A DNA stretch of 64,000 nt from an uncultured Aquimarina sp. GTDB lineage: Bacteria > Bacteroidota > Bacteroidia > Flavobacteriales > Flavobacteriaceae. Below the pieces are notes generated by a model that was not told the origin of the DNA, ran no database searches, and worked only from the letters and a program-made list of their open reading frames with translations. The translations under genes and the position numbers were made by a program. This document shows, in pieces, positions 37,091 to 46,756 of the stretch (positions are counted from its first letter, which is position 1; each line of letters starts with the position of its first letter). Where the stretch lies: contig CANLEM010000002.1 of NCBI GenBank assembly GCA_947489685.1, positions 248,001 to 312,000 of the forward strand. Reading direction: 5' to 3'.

Positions 37091-40000
37091 ATGGATCAAA
37101 AAACTCTCACTGGTTTTATGATGTTTTTATTCGGGCTTTTTACTACTGTTGTCTTTGCACAACAAACAGTATCTGGTACAGTAACCGAAAGCCAGGGACC
37201 TCTACCCGGAGTAAACATCATTGTAAAAGGCACTCAAAATGGAACGACAACCGATTTTGATGGTAAGTATACCTTATCAAATGTAGCCGCAGACGCTATA
37301 TTGATCTTTAGCTACTTAGGCTTCATAACACAAGAAGTAACAGTAACAGGACAAACAACAATTGACATTGTATTACAAGAAGATGCAGCTGCTTTAGATG
37401 AAATCGTAGTTGTTGGTTTTGGTACACAATCCAAACGCGAAGTTACCGGAGCTATCTCTCAAATTAAATCAGAGGATATTGCACAGGTGGTAGTTGCCAA
37501 CCCCACAGCAGCTCTACAAGGTAAACTTGCTGGGGTACAAGTCGAAAGTGCAGGTGGAGCCCCTGGTAGTTCGACAAATGTATTTGTAAGAGGGGTGAGT
37601 TCATTAACCAATTCTTTTCCATTATATGTAATAGATGGAACAGTTGTAGACGATATCGTTTTTCTAAACCCAAAAGACATTGTTGATCTGCAAGTATTAA
37701 AAGATGCAACATCCGCAGCCATTTATGGATCTAGAGCAGCCAATGGGGTAATCATTGTAACTACTAATCGAGGCAAAAAAGACAGTTCTCCAACCGTAAA
37801 TATTGATATTAGAGGAGGAATCAATACTCAGGCAAAAGAATTAGATTTATTAAATGGTCCAGAATATATTCAATTTTTAAATCAGCGTAGAATCAATGAT
37901 GGTCTAGCAGGCAATATTATTGACCCTGGAATTAATACCGATTTTCAGGATTTAACAATTAACTCGGGCGCAATACAAGACTATGGATTTAATATATCGG
38001 GAGGTAATGAAAAATCATCGTATTTCTTTTCTTCTAATTACTATTATGAAGAAGGGCTATTGATAAGTGAAGATTTTCAGAGAATCAATACTCGTCTTAA
38101 TAGCCAGTTTGAAATAGGAAAATTTAAGATTCAAGAATCTTTTTCATTCGCAGAAAACACCTTTACGCAAAACCTTGCGTTTGGTAATCAAGGACCTACC
38201 TTACCGATACTAAATGCTTTTAATCCCAATAATGAAGGTGGTTTTGAAGCTGTAGATGGCAATCTCTATCCCGGAGTTGGAGGAACCAATAAATTTGCCC
38301 AAGCTAACTTATTGGATGACGAAAACACAGAACGGAATCTGTTAGGAAACATCAATATAGAATATGAAATCATTGAAGGATTAAAGGCTAAACTTAATCT
38401 TGGTTTAGACTATAAAAACATATATCGAAATTCATTTTTACCTACATTTTTTCAAAGTAACACAGATGCAAGTAACAATTTAAATGATGCAAATGATCTA
38501 ACCGAGGTGCGAGGTGAAATTTTATCCACCAATGTAGAACCTACGTTGAATTATAAAAACACCTTTGGCAAACATGGTGTAGATGTATTAATTGGTGGTG
38601 CCAGACAAGAAGTTGATAACAATACATTAGCTGTATACGCCCAGGGGTTACCCAGTAATGATATTAGAAACATTGGTAGCTTTACGGATCAGGTAGAAAA
38701 TACAGGCGGTGGTAAATTTGTTTCTCGTTTATTTTCCTATTATGCCAGGTTAAATTATAAATTCAACGACAAGTATTTATTTACCGGTATTATTCGTAGA
38801 GATGCAACCTCTCGTTTTTCTTCTCAAGATGATCTCAACGAAGGCGTGTTCCCTTCTTTTTCATTAGGATGGATCGTAAGCGAAGAAAGTTTCTGGCCAG
38901 AAGATGGTATTATTAACACTTTAAAACTTAGAGGTGGTTACGGCGAGTTAGGGTCACAAAACATTGGAGATTATGTTTTTCAATCTGTTCTAAACCCAAC
39001 ATCCAACGTAGCTTTTGCAGATAATCCTAGTCAAGGTTTTGCGATTACTTCTTTGGTTAACGAACAAATAAGTTTTGAAACTTCTACCACAATAAACTTT
39101 GGTGCCGATATCACTTTATTAGACCGGTCTCTTAAACTAAGTTTGGATTATTTTAATAGAGACAATGATGATGTTCTTCTTGCATTAGCAATACCATCTA
39201 CAACGGGGTCATCTAATCCGGTTATACAAAATGCCGCATCCATAAATAATAAAGGTTTTGAGCTCGAAGCCAGCTACAGTTATAATACTGAAAGCGATTT
39301 TAAATTTGACGTTGGTCTTAATTTTGCAACTATAAAAAATGAATTAACCTCTGCTGCAAATCCAATTTTGGGTCCTGTCATCAATGAAGAACAAACCCGA
39401 GTTAATAAATATGAAGAAGGAGAACCTCTAGGCTTTTTCTTTGGTTTTCAGACTGATGGTATTTATAATTCTCAAGAAGAGATTGATAATGATCCTTTTT
39501 TGGCTAATGATCCAGACAGAAGAAATCTTCTTCAACCAGGAGATTTCAGAAGAGTCGATACTAACAACGATGGAAGAATTGATGAAACCGACAGAGTAAA
39601 TTTAGGAGATCCAACTCCCGATTTTACCTATGGTATTAATTTTACAGGATCTTATAAGAAATTTGACTTTGGCCTATTTTTTAACGGTGTGCAAGGCAAT
39701 GAAATTTATAACGTAACCAAATTCTTTGGTGTTTTCTTTGCCGATGATAATAAATTTGGTCTGGTCAGAGATGCTTTTACTCCAGCTAATCCAAACACCA
39801 ATATCCCAAGAGTAACGAATCTGGATCCTGCAGGTAATCAATTACCCTCTGATTTTTTTGTCGAAGACGGTTCTTTTTTCAGACTTAAAACATTAGAAAT
39901 CGGCTATGATCTAACAGATATTCTAAATTCTGAATGGGTAACAAAAGGAAGAGTATTTTTTAATATGCAAAATGTATTTGTTATCACAAATTATTCTGGG

Positions 40001-40162
40001 TATGATCCAGAAGTAGGCTCTACATCTGGAGCACAGGCCGATGCCGACACTGGGTTCTTCGGTTTTAGAGGCGTAACCAACCCAATTTTTGGTAGAGGGC
40101 TAGACGTAAGAGCCCAACCAAGACCCAGAACATTTATAATGGGAGTTCAATTCTCCTTTTAA
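37091..40162 (+). CDS. SusC/RagA-type TonB-dependent outer membrane transporter
   Basis: A 1023-residue transporter: signal peptide ending FAQQ, a carboxypeptidase-regulatory-like domain (about 27-100, VSGTVTESQGPLPGVNI), TonB box-like DEIVVVGFGTQ, plug domain with RGVSS and VDDI, then a 22-strand barrel ending RPRTFIMGVQFSF. SusC imports oligosaccharides with its SusD lid. It heads the alpha-galactoside operon and precedes susD by 43 bp. Confidence 0.97.
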   Translation: MDQKTLTGFMMFLFGLFTTVVFAQQTVSGTVTESQGPLPGVNIIVKGTQNGTTTDFDGKYTLSNVAADAILIFSYLGFITQEVTVTGQTTIDIVLQEDAAALDEIVVVGFGTQSKREVTGAISQIKSEDIAQVVVANPTAALQGKLAGVQVESAGGAPGSSTNVFVRGVSSLTNSFPLYVIDGTVVDDIVFLNPKDIVDLQVLKDATSAAIYGSRAANGVIIVTTNRGKKDSSPTVNIDIRGGINTQAKELDLLNGPEYIQFLNQRRINDGLAGNIIDPGINTDFQDLTINSGAIQDYGFNISGGNEKSSYFFSSNYYYEEGLLISEDFQRINTRLNSQFEIGKFKIQESFSFAENTFTQNLAFGNQGPTLPILNAFNPNNEGGFEAVDGNLYPGVGGTNKFAQANLLDDENTERNLLGNINIEYEIIEGLKAKLNLGLDYKNIYRNSFLPTFFQSNTDASNNLNDANDLTEVRGEILSTNVEPTLNYKNTFGKHGVDVLIGGARQEVDNNTLAVYAQGLPSNDIRNIGSFTDQVENTGGGKFVSRLFSYYARLNYKFNDKYLFTGIIRRDATSRFSSQDDLNEGVFPSFSLGWIVSEESFWPEDGIINTLKLRGGYGELGSQNIGDYVFQSVLNPTSNVAFADNPSQGFAITSLVNEQISFETSTTINFGADITLLDRSLKLSLDYFNRDNDDVLLALAIPSTTGSSNPVIQNAASINNKGFELEASYSYNTESDFKFDVGLNFATIKNELTSAANPILGPVINEEQTRVNKYEEGEPLGFFFGFQTDGIYNSQEEIDNDPFLANDPDRRNLLQPGDFRRVDTNNDGRIDETDRVNLGDPTPDFTYGINFTGSYKKFDFGLFFNGVQGNEIYNVTKFFGVFFADDNKFGLVRDAFTPANPNTNIPRVTNLDPAGNQLPSDFFVEDGSFFRLKTLEIGYDLTDILNSEWVTKGRVFFNMQNVFVITNYSGYDPEVGSTSGAQADADTGFFGFRGVTNPIFGRGLDVRAQPRPRTFIMGVQFSF

Positions 40163-40205
40163 TCATAAAAAAATAACATGAAGAAATATAATAAAGATAT
40201 ACATC

Positions 40206-41783
40206 ATGAAACTGAAAAATAATTTTTACCTCCTCGCAATCCTAATGACACTTATTGTTGTTATAAATGGTTGCAATGAAGATCAACTAGATCTTTCGAA
40301 CCCTAATACGGTAGCAGAGCCTGATTTTTTTCAAAATGAAGCAGATTTTAGACTAGCGGTTAACGGAATGTTTCACCCTATCACGGCAGTGCTTTTCTGG
40401 GGTCGGGTAGTACACACGGGAGCACTGCTTAGATCAGACGCTTTCAATATTGTTCCTTTCCAGCAAAACACCACTATGTCTACTCTAGAAGGGCAACCCG
40501 GTATTGCACGATGGTCATCCGATATGTTTCCGCAACTATATCAAACTATATTTAGGGCAAACACAATTATCGAAAAAATAAATGATGAGAACGTCCCTAA
40601 TGAAGATGCCAGGAATGAAATCTTAGGTCAGGCATATTTCATGAGAGCTTTTGCAAATTGGTATTTGGTTAATCTATGGGGCAATGTTCCTTTAGTTCTA
40701 AAAACACCAACAACAAACGAAGAATTATTTCCGTTTCCTGCTGCTCCGGCAGATATAAATGCAGCAATTATTAGTGATCTTACAGAAGCTGCAAACCGAT
40801 TACCTAATTCGTGGACAGAAGAAGATAGAGGTAGACCTACAGCAGGTTCGGCTTTGGCACTACGCGGAAAAACACATTTGTATACAAAAAGCTACGCCAA
40901 TGCAGTAAATGATTTAAGAGCCGTAACCACCGATTTTAGTTATCAACTACTATCTGCTGGTCAATATGACGATAACTTTACCACCGTAAATGAAAACAAT
41001 ACAGAGTCGGTTTTCGAACTTCAATTTTTAGGTCAGGCTAATTTTATATGGGGTACAGATATTCCAGGTACGGGGACGCAAGGACATTACTTTATAGACT
41101 ATTCACCACCAAATTTAAGTCCAGATAATGGTCATTTCATAAACCCACATATCTTACAGGTATTTGAAGATAATGGCGACATCGTAAGAAGAAATGCTAC
41201 CATAGCATTTGATTATCCAGGTGCGTTAGGGTATGGAGGAGTTCCTTTTACCGAAGATTTTGCAGATGATATTGCAGAAGCCGGACAGTTAGGAATCCCA
41301 GCTCTTTTTACCAAAAAATACGCTGGTTTTGAAGAAGGAACAAGAGATCAAATTCCTGTATTAGGAAACACCATTGGCAACAATTGGAGAATTATTAGGT
41401 ATGCCGATGTTTTATTAATGCTTGCCGAGGCTCTTAACGAAGATAATAAACCTGCAGAAGCAATTCCTTTTATCAACCAAGTAAGAGAACGGGCTCAAAT
41501 AACTCCCTTAGCCCTTACATTAGATAAAGCGCAAGTCGCACAAGCTATTATAGATGAACGTATTATGGAACTCACAGGAGAAGGGCATCGCTTTTTTGAT
41601 TTAGTTCGTTGGGATTTGGCTGATGACGTTTTGGGAGCAGGATCAACCATAGCAGGAGGTCGACACCCTAAATCTCTGGCAGGGCCTACAGCCGTCTTTA
41701 CCGTTGGACAAGATGAGCTATTATGGATCCCTGTACCCGAGTTACAAGCCAATGGAAATTTAAGACAAAATGATGGGTATTAA
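40206..41783 (+). CDS. SusD/RagB-type glycan-binding lipoprotein
   Basis: A 525-residue outer-membrane lipoprotein with lipobox near VINGCNED. TPR-type helices (AYFMRAFANWYLVNLWGNVPLVL) and the C-terminal family block (RYADVLLMLAEALNE and DERIMELTGEGHRFFDLVRW) are typical of SusD. It forms the lid of the SusC barrel and binds the glycan at the surface. A long hairpin follows before the glycosidase gene. Confidence 0.97.
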   Translation: MKLKNNFYLLAILMTLIVVINGCNEDQLDLSNPNTVAEPDFFQNEADFRLAVNGMFHPITAVLFWGRVVHTGALLRSDAFNIVPFQQNTTMSTLEGQPGIARWSSDMFPQLYQTIFRANTIIEKINDENVPNEDARNEILGQAYFMRAFANWYLVNLWGNVPLVLKTPTTNEELFPFPAAPADINAAIISDLTEAANRLPNSWTEEDRGRPTAGSALALRGKTHLYTKSYANAVNDLRAVTTDFSYQLLSAGQYDDNFTTVNENNTESVFELQFLGQANFIWGTDIPGTGTQGHYFIDYSPPNLSPDNGHFINPHILQVFEDNGDIVRRNATIAFDYPGALGYGGVPFTEDFADDIAEAGQLGIPALFTKKYAGFEEGTRDQIPVLGNTIGNNWRIIRYADVLLMLAEALNEDNKPAEAIPFINQVRERAQITPLALTLDKAQVAQAIIDERIMELTGEGHRFFDLVRWDLADDVLGAGSTIAGGRHPKSLAGPTAVFTVGQDELLWIPVPELQANGNLRQNDGY

Positions 41784-41830
41784 TAGATATCCTATTAACA
41801 CAATTTTGATTGTTTGATTGTTCTCCCAGT

Positions 41831-41892
41831 TTTAGCTTCCAAGCAAATCAATAGATTTGCTTGGTGCTAAAACCCTCTAGTCCTAAAGGGTT
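41831..41892 (+). other. Long RNA hairpin between susD and the glycosidase gene
   Basis: CCAAGCAAATC (41839-41849) and GATTTGCTTGG (41854-41864) form a perfect 11-bp stem with loop AATA, extended by an outer TTTAGC/GCTAAA stem (41831-41836, 41866-41871). A second small hairpin ACCCT/AGGGT follows. There is no U-tract after it, so it is more likely an mRNA-stability or attenuation element than a full terminator. Confidence 0.55.
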
Positions 41893-42006
41893 AAAAGATC
41901 AAGATAACAAAATCAATACTATATTTTTACAGGGGTTATAAGTGAAAAGAGTATTACTTTTCAAAGTCATGTGTGCCTGTAAAATATAAGAATAAAAAGT
42001 TACTAA

Positions 42007-43773
42007 ATGAAGGACACACTTACCCATGATATCGAAGTATTAGGTAAATCTGAAGATTTTGAGGTTACCGTTACATTAAAATCTGAAAATGACGGGGTTT
42101 CTATTTACGATATTAATTTTTCGGCAAAAACCGAATTTACGCCACACTTAATTACTATTAGATGGAAAATCCCTGCTGTTAACATAAAGGGAGTATGGAA
42201 ACCAACCACAGATTTTTCAAAAAGAATTATGGATGATTGGGAATTGGACCATATGGAATCAAGAATTTCGGTTGACTCTCCTGTCATTTCTATTTTTGGA
42301 CATGATGATCAAAACATTCTTACTTTTGCATGTTCTGATGCTATAAACACAACAAAATTAAATGCACTATACCGAGAAGAAGACAATCATATCTATTGTC
42401 ATATTTCTTTTTTTACCGAAAGACATCATAAAATAAGTTCCTACAAGGCTCAATTACGAATTGATCAAAATGATCAACATTTTTCTAATGCGCTGAATAA
42501 TGTGAGTCTTTGGTGGAGTAATTATCCAGAACTAAAACCAATAAAAACTCCAGATCTTGCAAAAGTTCCGGTCTATTCTACATGGTATCAATTTCATCAA
42601 AAATTAGATACTCAAGAACTGCTTGAAGAATGTAAAATTGCATCAAAATTAGGATACGAACTCATTATTTTGGATGATGGTTGGCAAACAAAAGACGAGA
42701 ATCGAGGGTATGATTTTACGGGAGATTGGCAACCACAAAGAATCCCGAAGCTAAAAGATTTTGTCTCTCGGGTGCACCAAACAGGAATGAAATTAGCACT
42801 TTGGTACTCTGTTCCTTTTTGCGGAAAAAAATCAACCGCTTATACTAAGTTTAAAGGTAAGTTTCTTACCGAAAAACACCGTTGGGCCCCTGTATTTGAC
42901 CCTAGATATCCTGAAGTAAGAGAACACTTAATTCATCTTTATACAAAGGCCTTAAAGGATTGGCAAATCGATGGTTTTAAGTTAGACTTTATCGATGAAT
43001 TTAAGGTGTATCCCGAAACCGTACTTACCAAAGAAAACGGTAGAGATTTTTCGTCTGTAAACCTAGCAGTAGATCGTTTAATGACCGATATTATTACATC
43101 ATTATACAGCATCAATCCAGAAATTGTAATAGAGTTTAGGCAAAAATATACAGGGCCTGCTATGCGCAAATACGGTAATATGTTTAGAGCATTTGATTGC
43201 CCAGGAGATGTAACGATGAATCGGGTGCGCATTACGGATATCAAGATGCTCTCGGGAGAGACAGCTGTTCATAGTGATATGTTTACATATCATCCCGATG
43301 AACCCATAGAAATTAAAGCTTTACAAATGGTAAATACATTATTTGGTGTTCCGCAACTATCTATTCTACTTCAAAAAGCAACAAAAAAAGAAATATCCAT
43401 GATTGGTTTTTACACTCAATACTGGAAAACCAATGCCGATGTTTTTTTAAACGGAAAATTTACTCCCCAAAGGCCATTGGCTAACTACCCCATACTTAAA
43501 TCTTACAATCACAACTTAACTATTATAGGATTATTCGATAATCACATCATTGATTTTGAAGAAGAAACCAATAAGGTTGATATTATCAATGCCCAACTGG
43601 CACAAAAAATCATACTGAACAGTAGTAATAATTATGGAGCATATCATTGCACGGTGTACAATTGTATCGGAGAGAAACTGAAGGAATCTAAAGTAATGAT
43701 TCTAATTGGTGGTGTTCTTATAAAAGTACCCCCTTGTGGATTAATCAGACTAGAAAAAAGTACACAAACCTGA
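42007..43773 (+). CDS. Alpha-galactosidase-like glycoside hydrolase (GH36-type)
   Basis: A 588-residue enzyme without a signal peptide, so cytoplasmic. An N-terminal beta-sandwich leads to a (beta/alpha)8 barrel with LIILDDGWQ, ALWYSVPF and the nucleophile motif DGFKLDFID (Asp327). The acid/base is likely in RAFDCPGD (Asp397 or Asp401). The layout matches GH36/GH27-clan alpha-galactosidases. It would cleave terminal alpha-galactose from sugars imported by SusC/SusD. Close relatives include raffinose-type enzymes, so linkage preference is uncertain. Confidence 0.85.
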   Translation: MKDTLTHDIEVLGKSEDFEVTVTLKSENDGVSIYDINFSAKTEFTPHLITIRWKIPAVNIKGVWKPTTDFSKRIMDDWELDHMESRISVDSPVISIFGHDDQNILTFACSDAINTTKLNALYREEDNHIYCHISFFTERHHKISSYKAQLRIDQNDQHFSNALNNVSLWWSNYPELKPIKTPDLAKVPVYSTWYQFHQKLDTQELLEECKIASKLGYELIILDDGWQTKDENRGYDFTGDWQPQRIPKLKDFVSRVHQTGMKLALWYSVPFCGKKSTAYTKFKGKFLTEKHRWAPVFDPRYPEVREHLIHLYTKALKDWQIDGFKLDFIDEFKVYPETVLTKENGRDFSSVNLAVDRLMTDIITSLYSINPEIVIEFRQKYTGPAMRKYGNMFRAFDCPGDVTMNRVRITDIKMLSGETAVHSDMFTYHPDEPIEIKALQMVNTLFGVPQLSILLQKATKKEISMIGFYTQYWKTNADVFLNGKFTPQRPLANYPILKSYNHNLTIIGLFDNHIIDFEEETNKVDIINAQLAQKIILNSSNNYGAYHCTVYNCIGEKLKESKVMILIGGVLIKVPPCGLIRLEKSTQT

Positions 43774-43896
43774 AAAATCAGAATTAATTATAAAACAATA
43801 AATCACAAATATCAAGGCCCCGAATTTGTATTTATAATAAAACATTGCGCTCAAGAACCTATTTTGGCTTAACTTTAAATATATATACTATCATTT

Positions 43897-45543
43897 ATGG
43901 GAATTTTTTCTTTTATCGCATTCACATTAATCGTAGCTGCATACGCATGGTGGAAAACCAAGGGTACAGACGAAAAATCTGCTGATGGTTACTATTTAGG
44001 CGGGCGTAGTTTAGGCGCCATAACCATAGCGGGTTCACTATTACTTACCAACTTATCTGCAGAACAAATTGTAGGCCTTAACGGGCAATCCTTTTCTGAA
44101 GGGGTACTTGTTATGGCATGGGAGACATTGGCAGCTATAGCTATGATTGGAACTGCTATATGGTTGCTTCCTCGTTACATGAAAAGTGGGATTACTACGA
44201 TTCCAGAGTTTATAGAAAAACGCTTCGATGAAAATACAAAAGCAATTCTTTCTGTATTATTTTTAATTGCTTTTGGATTTGTATTGCTTCCCACCATTTT
44301 ATACGCTGGATCAAAAGCTTTCATTACAATGTTTGAACTACCAAAACTTTTAGGTTTTTCTGAAACAACAACATATTGGATTTCTATCTGGAGTATAGGA
44401 ATCATAGGCATTATATATGCCATTTTTGGAGGGCTTAAAGCTGTAGCTGTTTCAGATTTAATAAATGCTATTGGTTTATTAATAGGCGGATTAATGATTC
44501 CTTTCTTTGGCTTGGCTCTTATTGGCGATGGTAATATTGCGGATGGGTTAAGTGAATTATGGAATACAAATCAAGATAAATTTAATGCAATCGGAGGAGA
44601 AGGTTCGTCTATCCCTTTTGGTACTATTTTTACGGGTATGATGATCGCACAAATGTATTATTGGGGTACAAATCAATCTATATTACAACGAGTTTTTGGA
44701 GCCAAAAGCTTAAAAGAAGGACAAAAAGGAATGATTCTAGCTGCTTTTGTAAAATTTTTAATTCCGGTAATTGTTGTACTTCCTGGGATTATTGCCTGGC
44801 ACATTTTTGGAACTACTTTAGAAGATGCTGATGCTGCTTATCCAGAATTAGTTCGCAAGGTATTACCTGCCGGGCTTTTAGGTTTTTTTGCAGCCGTATT
44901 GTTTGGTGCCGTATTAAGTTCGTTTAATAGCTTATTAAATAGTAGTGCTACCCTTTTTGGCTTTGATTTATATAAAAAGTTTTTCAATAAAAATGCCTCA
45001 GAACATAAATCTGTAACAGCCGGAAAATATTTTGGTTTGGGATTAGCATTAATATCCATGACGATAGCACCTTTTATACGATATGCCCCAGATGGATTGT
45101 TTGATTATATCCAGAAAGCCTTAGGGAGCTTGAGCGTTCCTATTCTTGCCGTTGTAATTATAGGCATAACCACCAAAAAAGTTCCTGCGTTAGGCGCAAA
45201 AATAGTATTAATAGGCGGCGTTTTAATGTATTTAGTAAGCCTATTAATTATAGGGCCTCATTTTACGAATAGTGCTTTAACTGAAGCCAAAGCCAACGGT
45301 ATTGTTGACACTAATACATTAGATCTTATAGAGATACGCGCATATCCTCATTTCTTACACATTATGGGAATTCTTTTTGTTATTAATGTGGCTATCATGT
45401 TAGTTATAGGAAAATTAAGACCCAAAAAGGACATATATGTTCCTGTGATTACTAAACAGATCGATACAACGCCTTGGAAATATGCTTTGCTCATCGGTAC
45501 GATTATAACAATACTAGTAATCAGCACGTATTTGATTTTTTAA
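43897..45543 (+). CDS. Sodium/solute symporter (SSS family)
   Basis: A 548-residue inner-membrane protein with about 14 helices. Landmarks are the YYLGGRSLGAITIAGSLLLTNLSAEQIVGLNG N-terminal sodium-site region and the conserved AAVLFGAVLSSFNSLLNSSATLF segment, as in vSGLT/SLC5 sugar transporters. It lies between the alpha-galactosidase and galE, so it probably imports galactose or the disaccharide across the inner membrane. Confidence 0.92.
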   Translation: MGIFSFIAFTLIVAAYAWWKTKGTDEKSADGYYLGGRSLGAITIAGSLLLTNLSAEQIVGLNGQSFSEGVLVMAWETLAAIAMIGTAIWLLPRYMKSGITTIPEFIEKRFDENTKAILSVLFLIAFGFVLLPTILYAGSKAFITMFELPKLLGFSETTTYWISIWSIGIIGIIYAIFGGLKAVAVSDLINAIGLLIGGLMIPFFGLALIGDGNIADGLSELWNTNQDKFNAIGGEGSSIPFGTIFTGMMIAQMYYWGTNQSILQRVFGAKSLKEGQKGMILAAFVKFLIPVIVVLPGIIAWHIFGTTLEDADAAYPELVRKVLPAGLLGFFAAVLFGAVLSSFNSLLNSSATLFGFDLYKKFFNKNASEHKSVTAGKYFGLGLALISMTIAPFIRYAPDGLFDYIQKALGSLSVPILAVVIIGITTKKVPALGAKIVLIGGVLMYLVSLLIIGPHFTNSALTEAKANGIVDTNTLDLIEIRAYPHFLHIMGILFVINVAIMLVIGKLRPKKDIYVPVITKQIDTTPWKYALLIGTIITILVISTYLIF

Positions 45544-45639
45544 AGGATAAAAAACTTATTCATTATATATTTCTAATTATAACTGGTATTAGTAACTTTA
45601 CCATTGCATTAGGGTACATAACATTAGAACATAAAAAAA

Positions 45640-46659
45640 ATGAAAATATTAGTTACTGGTGGGCTTGGGTTTATAGGCTCTCATACTGTCGTAGAATTAC
45701 AAAACAAGGGTCATGAAGTAGTTATTATAGATAATTGTTCTAATTCGTCTGCCGATGTTCTGGATAGAATTACAAAAATAACTGGCAAAAAACCTGTTTT
45801 TGAACAATTTGATCTTAGAGAAAAAAACAAAGTTCAGGATTTTTTTAATCGCCATGATGATATTAATGGTGTTATACATTTTGCAGCCTCTAAAGCTGTT
45901 GGAGAGAGTGTAGAAAATCCGCTATTATACTATGAAAACAATCTTTCGACATTAGTATATATTTTACAGCAACTTACGGGCAAATCATCAACGGCTAACT
46001 TTATTTTTAGTTCATCATGTACCGTTTATGGGCAAGCCGATGAGCTTCCTATTACCGAAAATGCTCCGGTAAAAGAGGCAGAATCTCCTTATGGAAACAC
46101 AAAACAAATAGGAGAAGAAATTATACGAGATACATGCAAAGTTGCTTCGGGTCTGAATGCAATTTCGTTACGATATTTTAATCCAATAGGCGCTCATCCT
46201 TCTTCAGAAATTGGAGAATTACCGATTGGTGTTCCTCAGAACTTAATCCCTTATATTACTCAAACTGCAATTGGATTAAGGGAGCAGTTATCTGTTTTTG
46301 GCGATGATTACCCTACATCAGACGGAACCTGCATTAGAGATTATATCCATGTCGTGGATTTAGCAAAAGCTCATGTTGTTGCTTTACAACGTTTATTAGA
46401 AAATAAAAATGCTTCAAATTATGAAGTATTTAATGTTGGAACCGGCACCGGGAGTACAGTTTTGGAAGTGATACAATCTTTTGAAAAAGTGTCAAATCAA
46501 AAATTAAACTATAAGATTGTAGGCAGAAGAGAGGGTGATATTACTGCTGCCTATGCTGATACCACTAAGGCAAATAACGAATTGGGATGGAAAGCCAAAA
46601 GCAGTTTAGATGATTCTTTGGGTTCGGCCTGGAAATGGGAACAGAAAGTTAGAGGTTAA
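45640..46659 (+). CDS. galE: UDP-glucose 4-epimerase
   Basis: A 339-residue extended short-chain dehydrogenase: NAD motif GGLGFIG (residues 7-13), catalytic SSSC with Y151-x3-K155 (SPYGNTKQ), and the GTGTGSTVLEV C-terminal part. It interconverts UDP-galactose and UDP-glucose, the last step of galactose entry to metabolism. Galactokinase and GalT are not in the window. It ends the locus at a bidirectional terminator. Confidence 0.95.
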   Translation: MKILVTGGLGFIGSHTVVELQNKGHEVVIIDNCSNSSADVLDRITKITGKKPVFEQFDLREKNKVQDFFNRHDDINGVIHFAASKAVGESVENPLLYYENNLSTLVYILQQLTGKSSTANFIFSSSCTVYGQADELPITENAPVKEAESPYGNTKQIGEEIIRDTCKVASGLNAISLRYFNPIGAHPSSEIGELPIGVPQNLIPYITQTAIGLREQLSVFGDDYPTSDGTCIRDYIHVVDLAKAHVVALQRLLENKNASNYEVFNVGTGTGSTVLEVIQSFEKVSNQKLNYKIVGRREGDITAAYADTTKANNELGWKAKSSLDDSLGSAWKWEQKVRG

Positions 46660-46694
46660 ATCATCTTATAAGTCAGTTTTATATTAAAATCAAT

Positions 46695-46731
46695 AAAAAA
46701 ATCCTGAAGAAAATTTCTTCAGGATTTTTTT
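46695..46731. terminator. Bidirectional terminator between galE and the PpiD-like gene
   Basis: ATCCTGAAGAAA (46701-46712) and TTTCTTCAGGAT (46714-46725) form a 12-bp stem, flanked by an A-run on the left and a T-run on the right, so it can end both convergent transcripts. Confidence 0.92.
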
Positions 46732-46756
46732 ATGTTTTACAAAAGATCTTTAGTTT

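Noticed and set aside
45474-45716. An 80-codon frame spanning the symporter 3' end and galE start
   Set aside because: It overlaps both real genes out of frame and has no family features.
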